Part shown: positions 9,178-18,612 of the stretch, one piece after another
How positions within the stretch are numbered: position 1 is the stretch's first letter
How the letters are laid out: every line of letters starts with the position of its first letter
Source of the DNA: Priapulus caudatus
Taxonomy: Eukaryota; Priapulida; Priapulimorpha; Priapulimorphida; Priapulidae
DNA: 21,746 nt
Assembly: GCF_000485595.1 (NCBI RefSeq)
Contig: NW_014577118.1
Span: forward strand, 404,251 to 425,996
Direction: 5' to 3'
The notes under the pieces: generated by a model
Seen by the model: the letters and a program-made list of their open reading frames with translations, nothing else
Databases searched by the model: none
What the model was told of the DNA's origin: nothing
Position numbers and translations under genes: made by a program

Positions 9178-9206
9178 CTCATGATGGCTTGTGTACTGAC
9201 GTCCTG

Positions 9207-9260
9207 TAATAGGATGAAGAGCTAATAATACCTATAGGTATTATTAGCTCTTAATAGGAT
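9207..9260. other. Perfect 36 bp palindrome between 9 bp direct repeats
   Basis: Bases 9217-9252 form a perfect palindrome centred on CCTATAGG (9231-9238), with 18 bp arms and no loop. The direct repeat TAATAGGAT lies at 9207-9215 and 9252-9260, the second sharing its first base with the palindrome end. The layout looks like a tiny palindromic insertion with a 9 bp target-site duplication. A templated replication error could leave the same pattern. Confidence 0.9.
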
Positions 9261-9931
9261 TGATGCGCTGTGTACTAAATCCTCATGCCCCCATGTCTCT
9301 AATCTATGTTCTGTTTGTGCGTGACAACCCATCGCGGAGAATATAACGTATTACTGATCATTCGCGCGATAAAAGCAGCTGTGATGTCAGCATGATGGGT
9401 TATTGTAAAGTTTTATAGCGAGCGAAACAGGTTGCGATTAAATTAGCTAACCCCGTCCTTTGTCAAGCCGGTAAACAGGTTTTTCCGTCGCTGGCTAGTG
9501 TCGCCTGTACGGACAATACGTTGCGAGATGGTTCGGATATATATAAAACAAAAAATAACTAGTTCGTACGTAAAGCTAAAAAGCCATTATAGGGTAAAAT
9601 ACAATCATGTGCGATATGATCTGGTTTCGCTGTTTCGCTGGTTTAGTGATTGCATATACACGTACCAAATCAAATCACATTGATATATACCGAAAGGTTT
9701 TGATACCTTGGTACAAACTAAAATGGTTGGTAATTGCTAAATTCGGCTCAGTTATGATCGGAGAAGGGCGAATTGAATGGTAGAATGCCATGTTGAGTTA
9801 GGCTGATAAGCGGGGAAATTGTGTTATCACACTGGTATCGGTCATCCCTGCATTAGTGCGTTTCTATTTTTTTATATCCGTGGTCACGATTTCAATCATG
9901 CTGTGTTGTGCTGCGTATGTGCATGTGTGTA
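9261..9931. other. Single-copy spacer, no gene seen
   Basis: AT-rich complex sequence. The longest ORF (9498-9683) has no recognisable motif and no start context worth noting. Confidence 0.45.
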
Positions 9932-9962
9932 TGCGTGCGTGCGTGCGTGCGTGCGTGTGTGT
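9932..9962 (+). repeat. TGCG tetranucleotide array
   Basis: About six pure TGCG/GCGT units end in a short GT run. Simple repeat. Confidence 0.9.
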
Positions 9963-10220
9963 GGTGGATCCGGATATACGAACTAGAATGAAATGACTAC
10001 AGTATATTCGTGAACGACATGCATCGCGTATGTTCGCTCATGTACGCAATCACTCGCATATACTATGTGCGTTTGTATATACATAACCCAGTGAAGCTAC
10101 TGGTCTGGTGTCTCGTTGTTAGTAGAAGTAAGTACTAGTTCACCTAATCCTGATCGAGTAAAAAACTTAGGCATGCTGGGTGCTTGGGTGCTAGCAGCAG
10201 ACGGGTCTCTTATGTGCGAC
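9963..10220. other. Short spacer, no gene seen
   Basis: Complex sequence leading to the direct repeat at 10221. Nothing recognisable. Confidence 0.4.
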
Positions 10221-10496
10221 CCAAACTACGGCTCAAGGGGTCGTTGTCGTAACAGGTACTACAGATATGTACCCGAGCCCCGAGGTACATATATGTATAC
10301 ACAAAGTGTATACCAGACTTGTACTACAGAAGTGTACCCTAACCCTAACACTAACCCTAACCCTAACTCTAACCCCAACCCTAACCCTAAACATACCTCA
10401 TATAAAAATATATACATAATACTAAACAACCTAAAACTACCTCGGGTACATATCTGTAGTACCTGTTACGACAACGACCCTTCGTGCCAAACTACG
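10221..10496. mobile_element. MITE-like element with 40 bp perfect inverted repeats and telomere-like interior
   Basis: Bases 10238-10277 are the perfect reverse complement of 10441-10480: 40 of 40, with GGGTCGTTGTCG at the outer end and TACCCGAG at the inner end. Imperfect complementarity continues outward for several bases. The 10 bp direct repeat CCAAACTACG flanks the structure (10221-10230 and 10487-10496), giving a putative element of 256 bp at 10231-10486. Inside are a GTATACAC hairpin (10295-10313), a second GTACTACAGA direct repeat, and a CCCTAA-type tract (10337-10391) of about nine hexamers, several degenerate. There is no transposase. An ORF covering the area (10116-10532) encodes an NPNPN repeat from the CCCTAA tract and is not a gene. 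Confidence 0.85.
10337..10391 (-). repeat. Interstitial telomere-like (TTAGGG)n tract
   Basis: About nine CCCTAA hexamers on the plus strand, with variants ACTAAC, ACTCTA and CCCCAA, equal to TTAGGG on the minus strand. It lies wholly between the inverted repeats of the element at 10231-10486. Confidence 0.9.
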
Positions 10497-10824
10497 TGTG
10501 CATTCGTTCGTTGGCAGTCGCAACTGTCATAATAGAAAACCTTGCTTACGACGACGAGCAAACAAGCGTTGAATATTAATAGTGACACTTTCTATGCCGT
10601 GTAGCGCTGCAAGAATTAGCTTTAGCGTTAAGCGACGCGCGAAATGCGGTGCCGAATTCATAATCTAACTGGGTCAAAGAATACAGATTTGTGCGCTCAC
10701 TCGCTGTCTGTTTTTGTTTTTAAATGGCTTGCGAGAGAATGGCAGATAATAATAATGTTAGAATTTTTACTGCTTAGTGGGGAATCTTTTCGGTACTACG
10801 CGATCACGCGTTATCGGGAATATC
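10497..10824. other. Single-copy spacer, no gene seen
   Basis: Complex sequence without a recognisable gene or repeat. Confidence 0.4.
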
Positions 10825-10838
10825 TCTCGCTCTCTCTT

Positions 10839-10871
<33 letters not shown>

Positions 10872-10935
10872 ATATATATATATATAATATGTCTGGTCTC
10901 TCTCTCTCTATGCGTATATATATAATATGTCTGGT
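10825..10935 (+). repeat. Compound CT and TA microsatellite
   Basis: A CT array (10825-10871) passes into TA repeats, then AATATGTCTGGT, another short CT array, and a second TATATATAATATGTCTGGT. The junction block is therefore duplicated with CT repeats between, suggesting slippage over a compound unit. Confidence 0.9.
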
Positions 10936-11896
10936 TGCCATCTATATTTAGCTGATGAAAACTGATAAGCCACTTGGTACGTGCGTGTGCCTGCATAAAT
11001 TAGGCTTCAGTTATGCAGCAGTTCGTCTTGGTACGCATTCGCAGCCAGCCCCTTCTTGGCAACCTGCCCCAGCACACAGTTGACTAGTAGAGTAAAACAT
11101 GCAAACTACAGGGCTGTAAAATTTACGGCATGCCGATGAAAAAAGGACAAGTATTTTTCAATCACACTCGAGGCTTTCTGGTTGACAGGCATGCATCCTG
11201 TAACAAGCGCTGTACTGGCTTTATCAGCGCAGACTAACGGCAGCGGTAAAATCATAATGAGCGTTTCAACGTGCTACCCCGAATATCGACGCTCAATGTC
11301 GCCGCGCTGCTGCAGGTAGAGAAAGGAGAAGGCTCGCTGCGCGCAGCAGGGTACGCGCTGCTTTTGTGGGCGATAGCATCGCCAGCTTGTTATTCACATT
11401 CTGCGTTCACGGCTGCCTGCGCGGATAGGCAGCGGGCCCGTGATTAGCATAATTTTCCGAGATAATAAACTCGTTTCTTTTTTGTTATATTTCTCGATGA
11501 CATTAGTATATGGATGCCGTTTGTCACTGTAACCTTTTTTATCGCTTGCGCAATCAAGTGGTCAAGCGAGCCGCGAATGTACGGCGACTGGCGCGCATTT
11601 TGCGCGTCGACTCCCCTTTGCTTTGACAGAGTTGCAGGTTTCTCGAGTTACGAGTAGCATACGGTCGCTTTATGGCTACGACGTTCAATGATGCAGTCAG
11701 CTTTTCATGCAGGGTGTTATTTTTATTGCAGGATGTTGCGAGAAGTATCTGAAACTTAAAACCGCGCTCCCGGAACAAATTGTAGCTGGCGATGAAAATC
11801 GCTGCGGCAGTTTGGCGTTTAAACAAGTACCCATAAAACATGCGTGTTTGGATGATTGTGTATGCAGGTGATCAGGCAGCCAGTAGTAGGGCTGAG
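10936..11896. other. Single-copy spacer, no gene seen
   Basis: About 960 bp of complex sequence. A 95-codon minus-strand ORF (11841-11554) shows no recognisable domain. One small hairpin (GCTGCCT at 11412-11418, AGGCAGC at 11427-11433) is visible. No RNA gene is supported. Confidence 0.45.
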
Positions 11897-12177
11897 AGGG
11901 TCTATGTCCCCCAGGTTACTGCCGGAACGTACCCTGGTACTATCAAGAGTACATAATTATTATAATAGAGACATAATACATCTCTATTATGTACTCTTGG
12001 TACTATCTATTATCTAATATGCCGGACCGTACCTCGCCTACTCCACTAACGAGTCTAGGGAGTCGCCTACGACTACTCCCTAACCCTAACCATATCAGAT
12101 AGTTACCAGGGTACGTTCCGGTATACCGGACCGTACCCAGGGTACGTTCCGGCAGTACCCTGGGGGACATAGACCCT
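11897..12177. mobile_element. MITE-like element with 41 bp inverted repeats, nested hairpins and telomere-like DNA
   Basis: Bases 11897-11937 match the reverse complement of 12137-12177 at 40 of 41 positions, with ends AGGGTCTATGTCCCCC. Inside is an AT-rich hairpin (about 11949-11999: AAGAGTACA pairs with TGTACTCTT, TAATAGAGA with TCTCTATTA). A second internal copy of the inverted-repeat core lies at about 12095-12119 (GATAGTTACCAGGGTACG), so the structure is nested. CCCTAACCCTAACC occurs near 12080-12093. The element is 281 bp and non-coding. Flanks CTGAG and ATGAG suggest a short target duplication, off by one base and uncertain. The AGGGTCTRTGT end is shared with 2061-2190. Confidence 0.8.
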
Positions 12178-12276
12178 ATGAGCAGTAGGAAGCTAGATAA
12201 TTTCAGCCATCGGCTGTTCAAGGTGTACAGGTGCTGCTGTTGCCGCATGAATAGTCGTCACGGTTCTCCCGCTCCA

Positions 12277-12507
12277 CCTCTCTTCCTCTCTCCCTCTCTC
12301 CCCTCTCCTCCCCCTCCTCCCCCTCCTCCCTTCGCCCCTCCCCTCTCTTTCGTTCTCTATCTCTTTCTCTCTCTTTCTTTTCTCTCTCTCTCTCTCTCTT
12401 CTCTCTCTTCTTGCTCTCTCTCTCTCTCTTCTCTCCTCTTCTTGCTCACGTCTCTCTCTCCTCTCTTCTCTCATTCTCTCCATCTCTCTTCCTCTTCTCT
12501 CTCGCTT

Positions 12508-12545
<38 letters not shown>

Positions 12546-12609
12546 CTCTTCTCTCTGCTCTGCTGGCCTGGGTCTTCTCTTTTCTCTTTTACTCTCTCTC
12601 TCGTCCCCC
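12277..12609 (+). repeat. Long CT-rich polypyrimidine tract
   Basis: About 330 bases are almost all C and T on the plus strand, mainly CT dinucleotides with CCTCC blocks at the left and pure CT near 12511-12542. It is broken by rare G or A. Long ORFs in it (poly Ser/Leu on plus, Arg/Glu on minus) are by-products. Confidence 0.95.
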
Positions 12610-13819
12610 CGCGCTCTAACGAGCTTCTCATTTCGCCCTCTGTCCGCTGATCAGCTAAAAGCGTGAAATGAGAGACACCCTGCAGTTTCATTTTCAGCAT
12701 CACTAATATTTGTACAGTAAATGGAATTGCAGACGAACTATTGGCTTTAGCTGTTATATAGCTCGAGTCGACTATGCATTCGTATGAGTATATGATATAA
12801 TTATATTCCGACTGCTCGTGCTCTGCAGTGGGTGGAGCTCGGCGCTGCAATTTTTGTAATGCAGGCCAGTTGGGCTGCTTGCCAGCATGCTTCTATGCGT
12901 GTTGGGGCTGGAGGCATCAACAGGTTAACCACTACCATATCGTATAGAGGGTTGCTTACACCCCCCACCACCATTTCGCGCCTGTTGGGCTGGATGAATT
13001 TTGGCGATAGCATTGACTCGGTGTTTCTGCGATCTGCTTGCTGTTGTAGTAGTCAAGCTAGTCGAGCTGCGATAAACGGTATGCCTTACGACGTAGCGGA
13101 ATTCCACATTCGGCTTCTTCGTGCCTTTTGTGGAATTTAAATTTCATTGGAATGTAGGAGCCGTTAGTGGGAAAAAATATTTCGTGAAATTTTACTGGCT
13201 CCATATCTGCATGGAAGTGACGCCGGTTATTGCGATATTTGTATTGTTCGTTCAATTCAGTGTCATCATACCAGATATACCTACCTGTGCTGGTGTTTTG
13301 TGATTTCGTTTGTGTCAATACAATTCTTTTTGTTGGAACGACGATACTTGATAGTGGTATAGGTATAGTGTTCTGGTGTGCGCGCGTGACGTGCCGGCGT
13401 GCGGTTGGCGTGCGTGCATTATTAGACATTACTCACTATTAATTAGTGGCATATAATGATTAGGGTGTTGTTCAATTTACACTAAAGAGCAGCGGGCGCG
13501 TGGACCGGAAGCCTTGCCACATCATTCCTGATGTCTTGTTGCTGCTTTCCTTCACTTATATTTAAGGTAAGGCACCAGTGATGACAACGCTCTGTGAGAG
13601 AAATCGTTTGAGAAGTGAGGGTCCACCCTGCTTACAGATTTAATTTAAGAAGGTGTTACACCAGAACAGCGCGCGCAAAGTGCGATGGAAGACCATTTGT
13701 TCAACAGTCCAACTTCGAGAAATCTCAGCTATACCAGCTAATGTACTACTTAGTTTACAAACAAAACTAGCAGCTACCGATCGGGGCACAAAAATTTCAC
13801 GCCGCCTAGTGTTTTGACC
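12610..13819. other. Single-copy spacer, no gene seen
   Basis: About 1.2 kb of complex sequence with overlapping short ORFs on both strands (for example 12832-13140 plus and 13429-13058 minus). None has a recognisable motif, and they shadow each other. The right end becomes AC-rich. Confidence 0.4.
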
Positions 13820-13945
13820 CTCACACACGCGCAGACACCGACGACCACACGCACACCACAACGCACACACGCACACACGGCAACGCGCAACACACACGCC
13901 ACACACACACGCACACATCGCACAGTATGCACGCGCACAGCACTC
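13820..13945 (+). repeat. Degenerate CA/CGCA-rich repeat
   Basis: A CA-rich stretch with ACGC and CACG words and frequent single-base irregularities. The Cys/Val-rich minus-strand ORFs here are by-products. Confidence 0.8.
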
Positions 13946-14022
13946 GTCGTGTACAGCATACAGTTGGTATGCTTACAGGATGTATCATAATATAAATGTA
14001 TCATGTATGTCTATGTTTAGGC

Positions 14023-14152
14023 AGCAGGCCTTGAAGCGTTTCCAATAAAACTATATACGCAGGGTCGTGTGCTGTGCACGGCAACTGTCGCCGTGCACAG
14101 CACACACCCTCTGGTATTGATATTTTATGATAACGCTTCAAAGTGGCCTGTG
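14023..14152. mobile_element. Foldback MITE, CACAGGCAC family, short copy 3
   Basis: The left end (GCAGGCCTTGAAGCGTTTCC, from about 14024) and the right end (AACGCTTCAAAGTGGCCTGTG, to 14152) match the outer ends of the longer copies at 7820 and 19734. The whole 130 bp folds on itself: the centre is CGTGTGCTGTGCACGGC, a 7 bp loop AACTGTC, then GCCGTGCACAGCACAC. Flanks ATGTTTAGGC and ATGTTAGGG look like a target-site duplication with one indel. Its interior differs from the longer copies, so it is a shorter or rearranged derivative. The right half is duplicated at 17551-17617. Confidence 0.8.
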
Positions 14153-15267
14153 ATGTTAGGGTCTGGCCTTCACCAAGCCTAGCATATTCGATAATTTCAC
14201 GTTCGAAACGCAGTAATAAAAGCTGACAGAATAACAAATTGCTGCCTAACTAAGCTGCGATCGATTTCGTTTTCGTTATTCGGTATTTGAAACAGAACCC
14301 CCAGGAAGGGTTGCCGCGCGCATGTGTTACTGACTCGTTAGTGATCGTTACCTCTTTTCTCGCTCTCTCTCCTCTCTCTCTCCTCTCATCGTCTCTCTCT
14401 CTGTCTCTCTTCTCGTATCTCGTCTCTCTTCTATAGCTCTCCTCGCTCATCTCTCTCACTCCTTCTCTCACTTCTCGCTCACTCTCTCACTCTCTCGTTC
14501 TTCTCTTCTCCTCTCTTTCTCTCTCTCTCGCTCTCCCTCCCTTTTATATTATCTTTCTGCTCTCGCTCTATCAACACTTGTTAATGAGAGCTGTAATAAT
14601 TACTGATGTACTAAGTTTAATGTCCAGTCTAGCCCTGGCGATACAACCGCCGGCCAGGCATGTTCTCTTTCGTATAGTAATCGAAAAAGAATGAATTGTT
14701 AGTAACGCTCGGAATGATTTCGGCGCACGATAAAACAAGCCTTATCGTGTTTTTATCTGCATCACATTTATTATCGCTAGCAATTTCTATGCTGTTAATA
14801 CTCTACGATGTTAGAGCGATCTTGTGAAGTGTTTATTGTTCGTGTGTAGTAGATAGGTGGCTGCGCGGAGTATAGTGCATGAGTTAGTATGTTTTTGCGA
14901 TCGCGCGTGCCTTGAGCATGACCGTTGGTGTATATACTGCGACGCGAATATAGCCCAAGGCAATTCATTTTTTCTACTTTACAACAAATTAGCGAATATG
15001 TTGAGTCCAATCTCGGTCTATTCACTTGTGGGACTATCTAAAAGCAATATGATCTTTTAGTTCAGTTTTAATTTAGCGTACTGAGTAACTCACTTTAGTT
15101 TTTAAAAACACCACACAATTCTGTACTATTTTCTTACCTCACTTACCCAGCTGCATATTCGCAGCAAGATTGGTTATTGTTTTGAAATTACTATCATGAG
15201 GTTACGCACCGCACATGAAATTCGTCTAAATTTGGACGTGTACAGCACGACGCACGCACGCACGCAC
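14082..15267 (+). repeat. Duplicated block, copy 1
   Basis: This block aligns along its whole length with 17551-18638 in the same orientation. It includes the right half of the foldback element, about 190 bp of single-copy sequence, a CT tract (14352-14543), about 690 bp more single-copy sequence, and the start of an ACGC array. Differences are mostly single-base insertions or deletions, more often extra bases in this copy, with few substitutions. No gene is seen in it; ORFs do not survive between copies. Confidence 0.95.
14352..14543 (+). repeat. Interrupted CT tract within duplicated block copy 1
   Basis: CT-rich, with scattered A and G interruptions. The matching tract in the second copy (17806-17937) is shorter and far purer. 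Confidence 0.9.
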
Positions 15268-15367
15268 GCAACGCACGAGCCTACGCACGCGACACAGCAT
15301 CACACCACCACACAACACACACACACAGCACACAACACAGCACACACACACATCATATCATATATAT
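15247..15367 (+). repeat. ACGC and CA array
   Basis: ACGC units pass into irregular ACAC/CACA repeats and end at ATCATATCATATATATG. It borders the right end of duplicated block copy 1. Confidence 0.85.
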
Positions 15368-15539
15368 GAATTAAGATTATATATTCTTTTATAATATATT
15401 GGCGGACGGGTATGCATTCTGCAGATGCTTAAAACTAGTGATTACTGCTGCAAATCAGTGATTGATTTTGGTTGTTTGGGAAATTCATCACTGCATCAGA
15501 AAACTTCAGTATCCTGGATGCTTTGATCATTTGCAGCCC
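15368..15539. other. Short spacer, no gene seen
   Basis: AT-rich complex sequence between the CA array and the large inverted-repeat structure. Nothing recognisable. Confidence 0.4.
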
Positions 15540-16592
15540 GGCCGGCCGACCGCCTTCACGAAATTTTTTTCCACCAAACGGTCTTTATAACATACGCGAA
15601 TTATTTAGCGCCTTCTGATTTGGCTTGCTTCGATGTTGCATGCCTCCTTTGACAAGAAGAACAAACGCCCATTTGTAAATGTTTGTTTGGTTTATGATCG
15701 CCGCTAGATAAGTACGTTTTCTGATGGTATTTTCCATGGCAAACGTTCTTCCTCATTTAATATAACATATAATATCACTATATATTGCAAATCTTATCTG
15801 CAAATGTGTTTTTTCATTTCAATCTTTAAGTTATGAGAGGGTCTGGGCTTCGTAATATTACATAACGTACGTCGTATGTACACGCACTTCGTAGTTGCTT
15901 CGTCGCAGGAGGAAGGGGCGAAGGGCTAAGACAGTACTAGTACTAGCATCGACGGTACTATGTACTAGGGCTACGACAGTACTATAGAGCTATACGTACT
16001 CGTACTCGTTGACGCTAGTAGTAGTATTACTAGTACAGGTAGTAGTCGTAGTAGTAGCCTAGTGTTTAACCCTGAGGTCAGCTGAAACGTAAACTAATCG
16101 GACCACGGCACGAACATAAACAGAACCAGAAACTCGGCAGCTATAATTATAAGCCTAGACCCTCTCAAGATTAAGATGAAAATAACACATTTGCCACAAA
16201 GATTTGCAATTATAGTAATATTATATGTTATAATAATGAGTAAAATATGTGTCTTTCATGGAAAATACAATTCAGCAAACTTATACTTATCATAAACCGG
16301 CGTTTGTTCTTCTTGTCTTGAGAGATTTTCTTCAGTCAAAGCAAATCAGTCAAGAAACCAGCATGATATTTGGGTTAATTTCTTCAAAACCCATGTTGTT
16401 TTAAAGAAAAACATACTAAAAACTACCTTAACTCACTTACAGAAAGTTCGGGAAAGTTTTTTGGTCGTATTGAGGATTTTTTGGCTTAGCAAGTCATGAG
16501 GCGACATCTTGCCAAATTCCAGCCAATCAGAAGGCGCCTAAATTCTTCCTATGTTATACCGTTTGGGGAAAAAAATTTCGCGCCCCGGCCGC
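15540..16592. mobile_element. Large inverted-repeat structure, arms of about 300 and 430 bp
   Basis: The left arm (15540-15837) is the imperfect reverse complement of the right arm (16164-16592). Landmarks in order are CGAAATTTTTTTCC, AAACGGT, TAACATA, GCGCCTTCTGATT, GACAAGAAGAACAAACGCC, GGTTTATGAT, TATTTTCCATG, TAACATATAATAT, GCAAATGTGTT and GAGAGGGTCT. The right arm carries about 140 bp extra (roughly 16345-16488) with no partner in the left arm. The core between the arms (15838-16163) begins AGGGTCTGGGCTT and ends with near-complementary AAGCCTAGACCCT. It is rich in GTACTA/TAGTAG words and has no credible ORF. One arm is related to 19340-19545. I read this as a non-autonomous element or nested elements; no transposase is present and no target duplication was found. 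Confidence 0.75.
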
Positions 16593-17070
16593 GATACGTG
16601 TACTATATCTACGTGTGTAACTGTAAGCGCCCGCTGTATGCCATCGTGTACATGTGTTTAAAATTGCATGCATCTTCGGAAGCTGCCATGCGAATGGCAT
16701 GTCGATTGTTCAAAGGTCTGGTGGCTTCGTTTCGATTATTATTTCATCGTGAAACCGTTTGCGCCCGTATAGCAAGTACATACGCAACCCCCACGTTAGA
16801 AACGCAGCCGTGAGTCGGCAAACTCAATTATACGGAGTAAGATTCGACGAAACCTTAGGGGTAAAAAGCCGCGCACTCATTTTAAAATCACGCGCGCTGG
16901 CTGCAGTTTGAATGCGAGCTGCTGAGTAAACAGATGTTGATAGTTGCAGACTGACTTTGCAGGCTAATTAACGCCATCGGTTGTTTACGCGCGTGCGACG
17001 TAACCACCAGCAGTTCTTCTCACTCTGCATATTGTCTTGATATTGTTGATTGGCTGCCTCTGATACTGTC
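16593..17070. other. Single-copy spacer, no gene seen
   Basis: Complex sequence. The ORF 16496-16813 starts inside the inverted-repeat arm and has no recognisable domain. Confidence 0.4.
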
Positions 17071-17275
17071 GTAGCTCTATAACTATAGCCCTTCGCTCTG
17101 CCACACGCTTCGCTGTGCCACAGGCGTGTGGCAGAGCGCAGAGCTATAGTTCTAGAGCTAATACTGTTGTAACGCTGTTGACTTGCTTAGCTGTCCGTTG
17201 ATTGTAGTGCGAGTAGCTCTAGAATTATAGCTCTGCGCTCTGCCACACGCCTGTGGCAGAGCGAAGGGCTATAGT
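17071..17275. other. Pair of related palindromes in inverted arrangement
   Basis: The first palindrome (17072-17160) has arms TAGCTCTATAACTATAG...CTCTGCCACACG and the complementary CGTGTGGCAGAG...CTATAGTTCTAGAGCTA around a 17 bp centre. The second (17214-17274) has the same arm words, with CTCTGCCACACG meeting CCTGTGGCAGAG almost without a loop. Because each is a near-palindrome, the pair is also an inverted repeat of itself. About 50 bp of unrelated sequence separates them. There is no coding capacity. The pair could be two copies of a tiny palindromic element or the ends of one composite. Confidence 0.85.
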
Positions 17276-17550
17276 GTGAGCTGCTGCTGCTGTTTGCTGC
17301 TGTTGTTTGCTGCCGCGCCTATACATATGCAGTTTTTTGCCGTTCTTGGCGGCGAGCCAGAAAACGAGCCCCTGCCGTGTCTCTGCGATTGTCTTGATAT
17401 TTCCTCAGCGGTGAGCGCTGGCGGCAATCCAGAGCCATGCTCGAGCGAGAATGAAAAAATGAAAAGCGCCGAGCGATTTCTTGTGTATTGTAGACGGGCG
17501 GTAAGTAGTGCATGCACGTCGTAGCATTGGTGCTATCAAGCGTAAGGTCC
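17276..17550. other. Short spacer with CTG-rich patch
   Basis: A CTG/TTG patch at 17281-17313 is followed by complex sequence with short ORFs on both strands (82 codons each), mutually overlapping and without recognisable motifs. Confidence 0.4.
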
Positions 17551-17617
17551 AACTGTCGCCGTGCACAGCACACGACCCCTGCGTATATATTTTATTGAAA
17601 CGCTTCAAGTGCCTGTG
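17551..17617 (+). mobile_element. Foldback MITE remnant, right half only
   Basis: AACTGTCGCCGTGCACAGCA and the following TATTTTATTGAAACGCTTCA with GTGCCTGTG match the loop and right half of the element at 14023-14152. The left half is absent, and the sequence upstream is unrelated to copy 1. The right flank ATGTTAGGG is shared with copy 1, so the insertion predates the duplication. Confidence 0.85.
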
Positions 17618-17805
17618 ATGTTAGGGTCTGCCTTCCACCAAGCTAGCATTTCGATAATTCACTTCGAAACGCAGTAATAAAAGTATGACAGAATAACAAT
17701 TGCTGCTAAACTAAGCTCGATCGATTTCGTTTTGTTATCGTATTTGAAACGAACCCCCCAAGGATAGGATTGCACGCGCATGTGTTACTGTATCGTTAGT
17801 ATCGT

Positions 17806-17868
<63 letters not shown>

Positions 17869-17873
17869 TCTCT

Positions 17874-17914
<41 letters not shown>

Positions 17915-17945
17915 TCTCTCTCGCTCTCTTTCCCTCCCTTTATAT
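17806..17945 (+). repeat. Nearly pure CT array within duplicated block copy 2
   Basis: Long CT dinucleotide runs with a TTTCTC-type central patch. It is much purer than the equivalent tract at 14352-14543. Confidence 0.95.
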
Positions 17946-18612
17946 TTATCTTTCTCTCTCGCTCTATTCACACCATTGTTAATGGAGAGCTGTAATAATT
18001 ACTGATGTACTAACGTTTAATGTCAGTCTAGCCCTGGCGATACAACCGCCGGGCAGCAGTTCTCTTTCTATATAGTAATCGAAAAAGAATGAATTGTTTA
18101 GTAAACGCTCGGCACATGATTTCGCGCATGAGTGACAAACAAGCCATTACGTGTCTTATCTGCTCACATTATAATCGCTACAAGTTCTATGCTGTTATAC
18201 TCTACGATGTTAGAGCGAATCTTGTGAAGTGTTTATTGTTCGTGTGTGTAGATAGGTGGCTGCGCGGAGTATAAGTACATGAGATTAGTATGTTTTTGCG
18301 ATCGCGCGTGCCTGAGTATGACCGTTGGTGTATATACTGGACGGATATAGCCAAGCAATTCATTTTTTCTGCTTTACAACAAAGTTAGCGAAATGTTGAG
18401 CAAATCTGGATCTATCACTATGTGACTATCTAAAAGCATAGATCTAGTTTTAGTTTACGTACTTGAGTAACTCACTTAGTTTTAAAACAACACAACAATT
18501 TGTAATTTTTTACTCACTTACCCAGTGCATATCCAGCAAGCATTGGTTATTGTTTGAAATTATATACATGGGTTCAGCCACCGCCACATGAAATCAGTCT
18601 AAATTTTGGAGT

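Noticed and set aside
10337-10391. Chromosome end or ancestral telomere fusion
   Set aside because: The CCCTAA tract is short, degenerate, in one orientation, and wholly inside an inverted-repeat element with a flanking duplication, so a fusion is not needed to explain it.
10116-10532. 138-codon ORF with an NPNPNPN stretch
   Set aside because: The NP repeat is the translation of CCCTAA repeats inside an inverted-repeat element.
12178-12850. ORFs of 79-162 codons, Ser/Leu-rich on plus and Arg/Glu-rich on minus
   Set aside because: They are translations of the CT tract and its flanks, without any non-repetitive domain.
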